Below are positions 63,986-64,000 of a stretch of DNA of 64,000 nucleotides, one piece after another. This DNA is from Odontocerum albicorne (Eukaryota; Arthropoda; Insecta; Trichoptera; Odontoceridae): contig OX463847.1 of NCBI GenBank assembly GCA_949825065.1, forward strand, positions 35,907,789 to 35,971,788, written 5' to 3'. Position 1 is the stretch's first letter. Each line of letters begins with the position of its first letter. The notes under the pieces are model-generated. The model made no database searches, was not told where the DNA came from, and saw only the letters and a program-made list of their open reading frames with translations. The position numbers and the translations under genes are program-made.

Positions 63986-64000
63986 ATTCTCGTTAGCACC

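Overview
This is eukaryotic, AT-rich, non-coding DNA packed with transposons. I found no intact host gene, no rRNA and no standalone tRNA gene. The transposon repertoire (mariner, pogo/Tigger, hAT, piggyBac-type TTAA elements, many non-LTR retrotransposon ends and several tRNA-derived SINEs) and the reverse-transcriptase tails, which resemble copies I associate with moth and butterfly genomes, suggest an insect, most likely Lepidoptera. The species call is an inference.

Repeat families are named here for this window only. LINE-A: ORF tail plus a 3' UTR with an AATAAA-rich end (6.8, 8.5-9.3, 3.7, 30.0 kb). LINE-B: 3' UTR related to the SINE-1 tail (6.4, 31.6-33.1 kb). LINE-C: 3' UTR ending in (TTTA)n (24.9, 41.3, 63.8 kb). 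LINE-D: 0.6-1.45, 7.2-7.5, 30.2 kb. LINE-E: RT with a YADD-type box (15.3, 24.1, 25.2, 26.7 kb). LINE-F: the most abundant, about a dozen decayed RT tails. LINE-H: 24.5, 53.1, 62.5 kb. LINE-I: 49.4, 60.2 kb. LINE-L (RTE-like): 59.9, 61.3 kb. LINE-G, -K and -M: single copies at 18.9, 53.9 and 63.1 kb. SINE-1 to SINE-5 have tRNA-like heads with A/B-box motifs.

Layout. 0-9.3 kb: LINE fragments, a 35/43-bp satellite, a candidate solo LTR and a TTAA MITE. 9.3-23 kb: SINEs, minisatellites, LINE-E/F/G pieces and a 331-bp hAT MITE with a perfect 8-bp target duplication. 23-31 kb: LINE-E/H/C ends, a nest of hairpin elements (27.4-28.5 kb) and a second TTAA MITE. 31-36 kb: a decayed mariner nested in LINE-B, an internally deleted mariner-like element and a hAT transposase tail. 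36-42 kb: a long inverted-repeat element, a mariner with one nonsense codon, and a Tigger relic. 42-52 kb: five tandem arrays, SINEs, a 189-bp MITE and a GC-rich island. 52-64 kb: LINE RT fragments, a 744-bp pogo-like element, two repeat arrays, a hairpin element and a 220-bp MITE.

Most unusual signals: (1) hammerhead-ribozyme-like cores (CTGANGA, stem II, GAAAC) in both arms of three inverted-repeat element families; (2) a dispersed octamer TACTCGTA/TACGAGTA that, in six sibling comparisons, stands where the relative has only TA, so it looks like an excision footprint or micro-insertion; (3) SINE-1 sharing its 3' tail with LINE-B, its likely mobilising partner; (4) a mariner transposase that is full length apart from one TAG.
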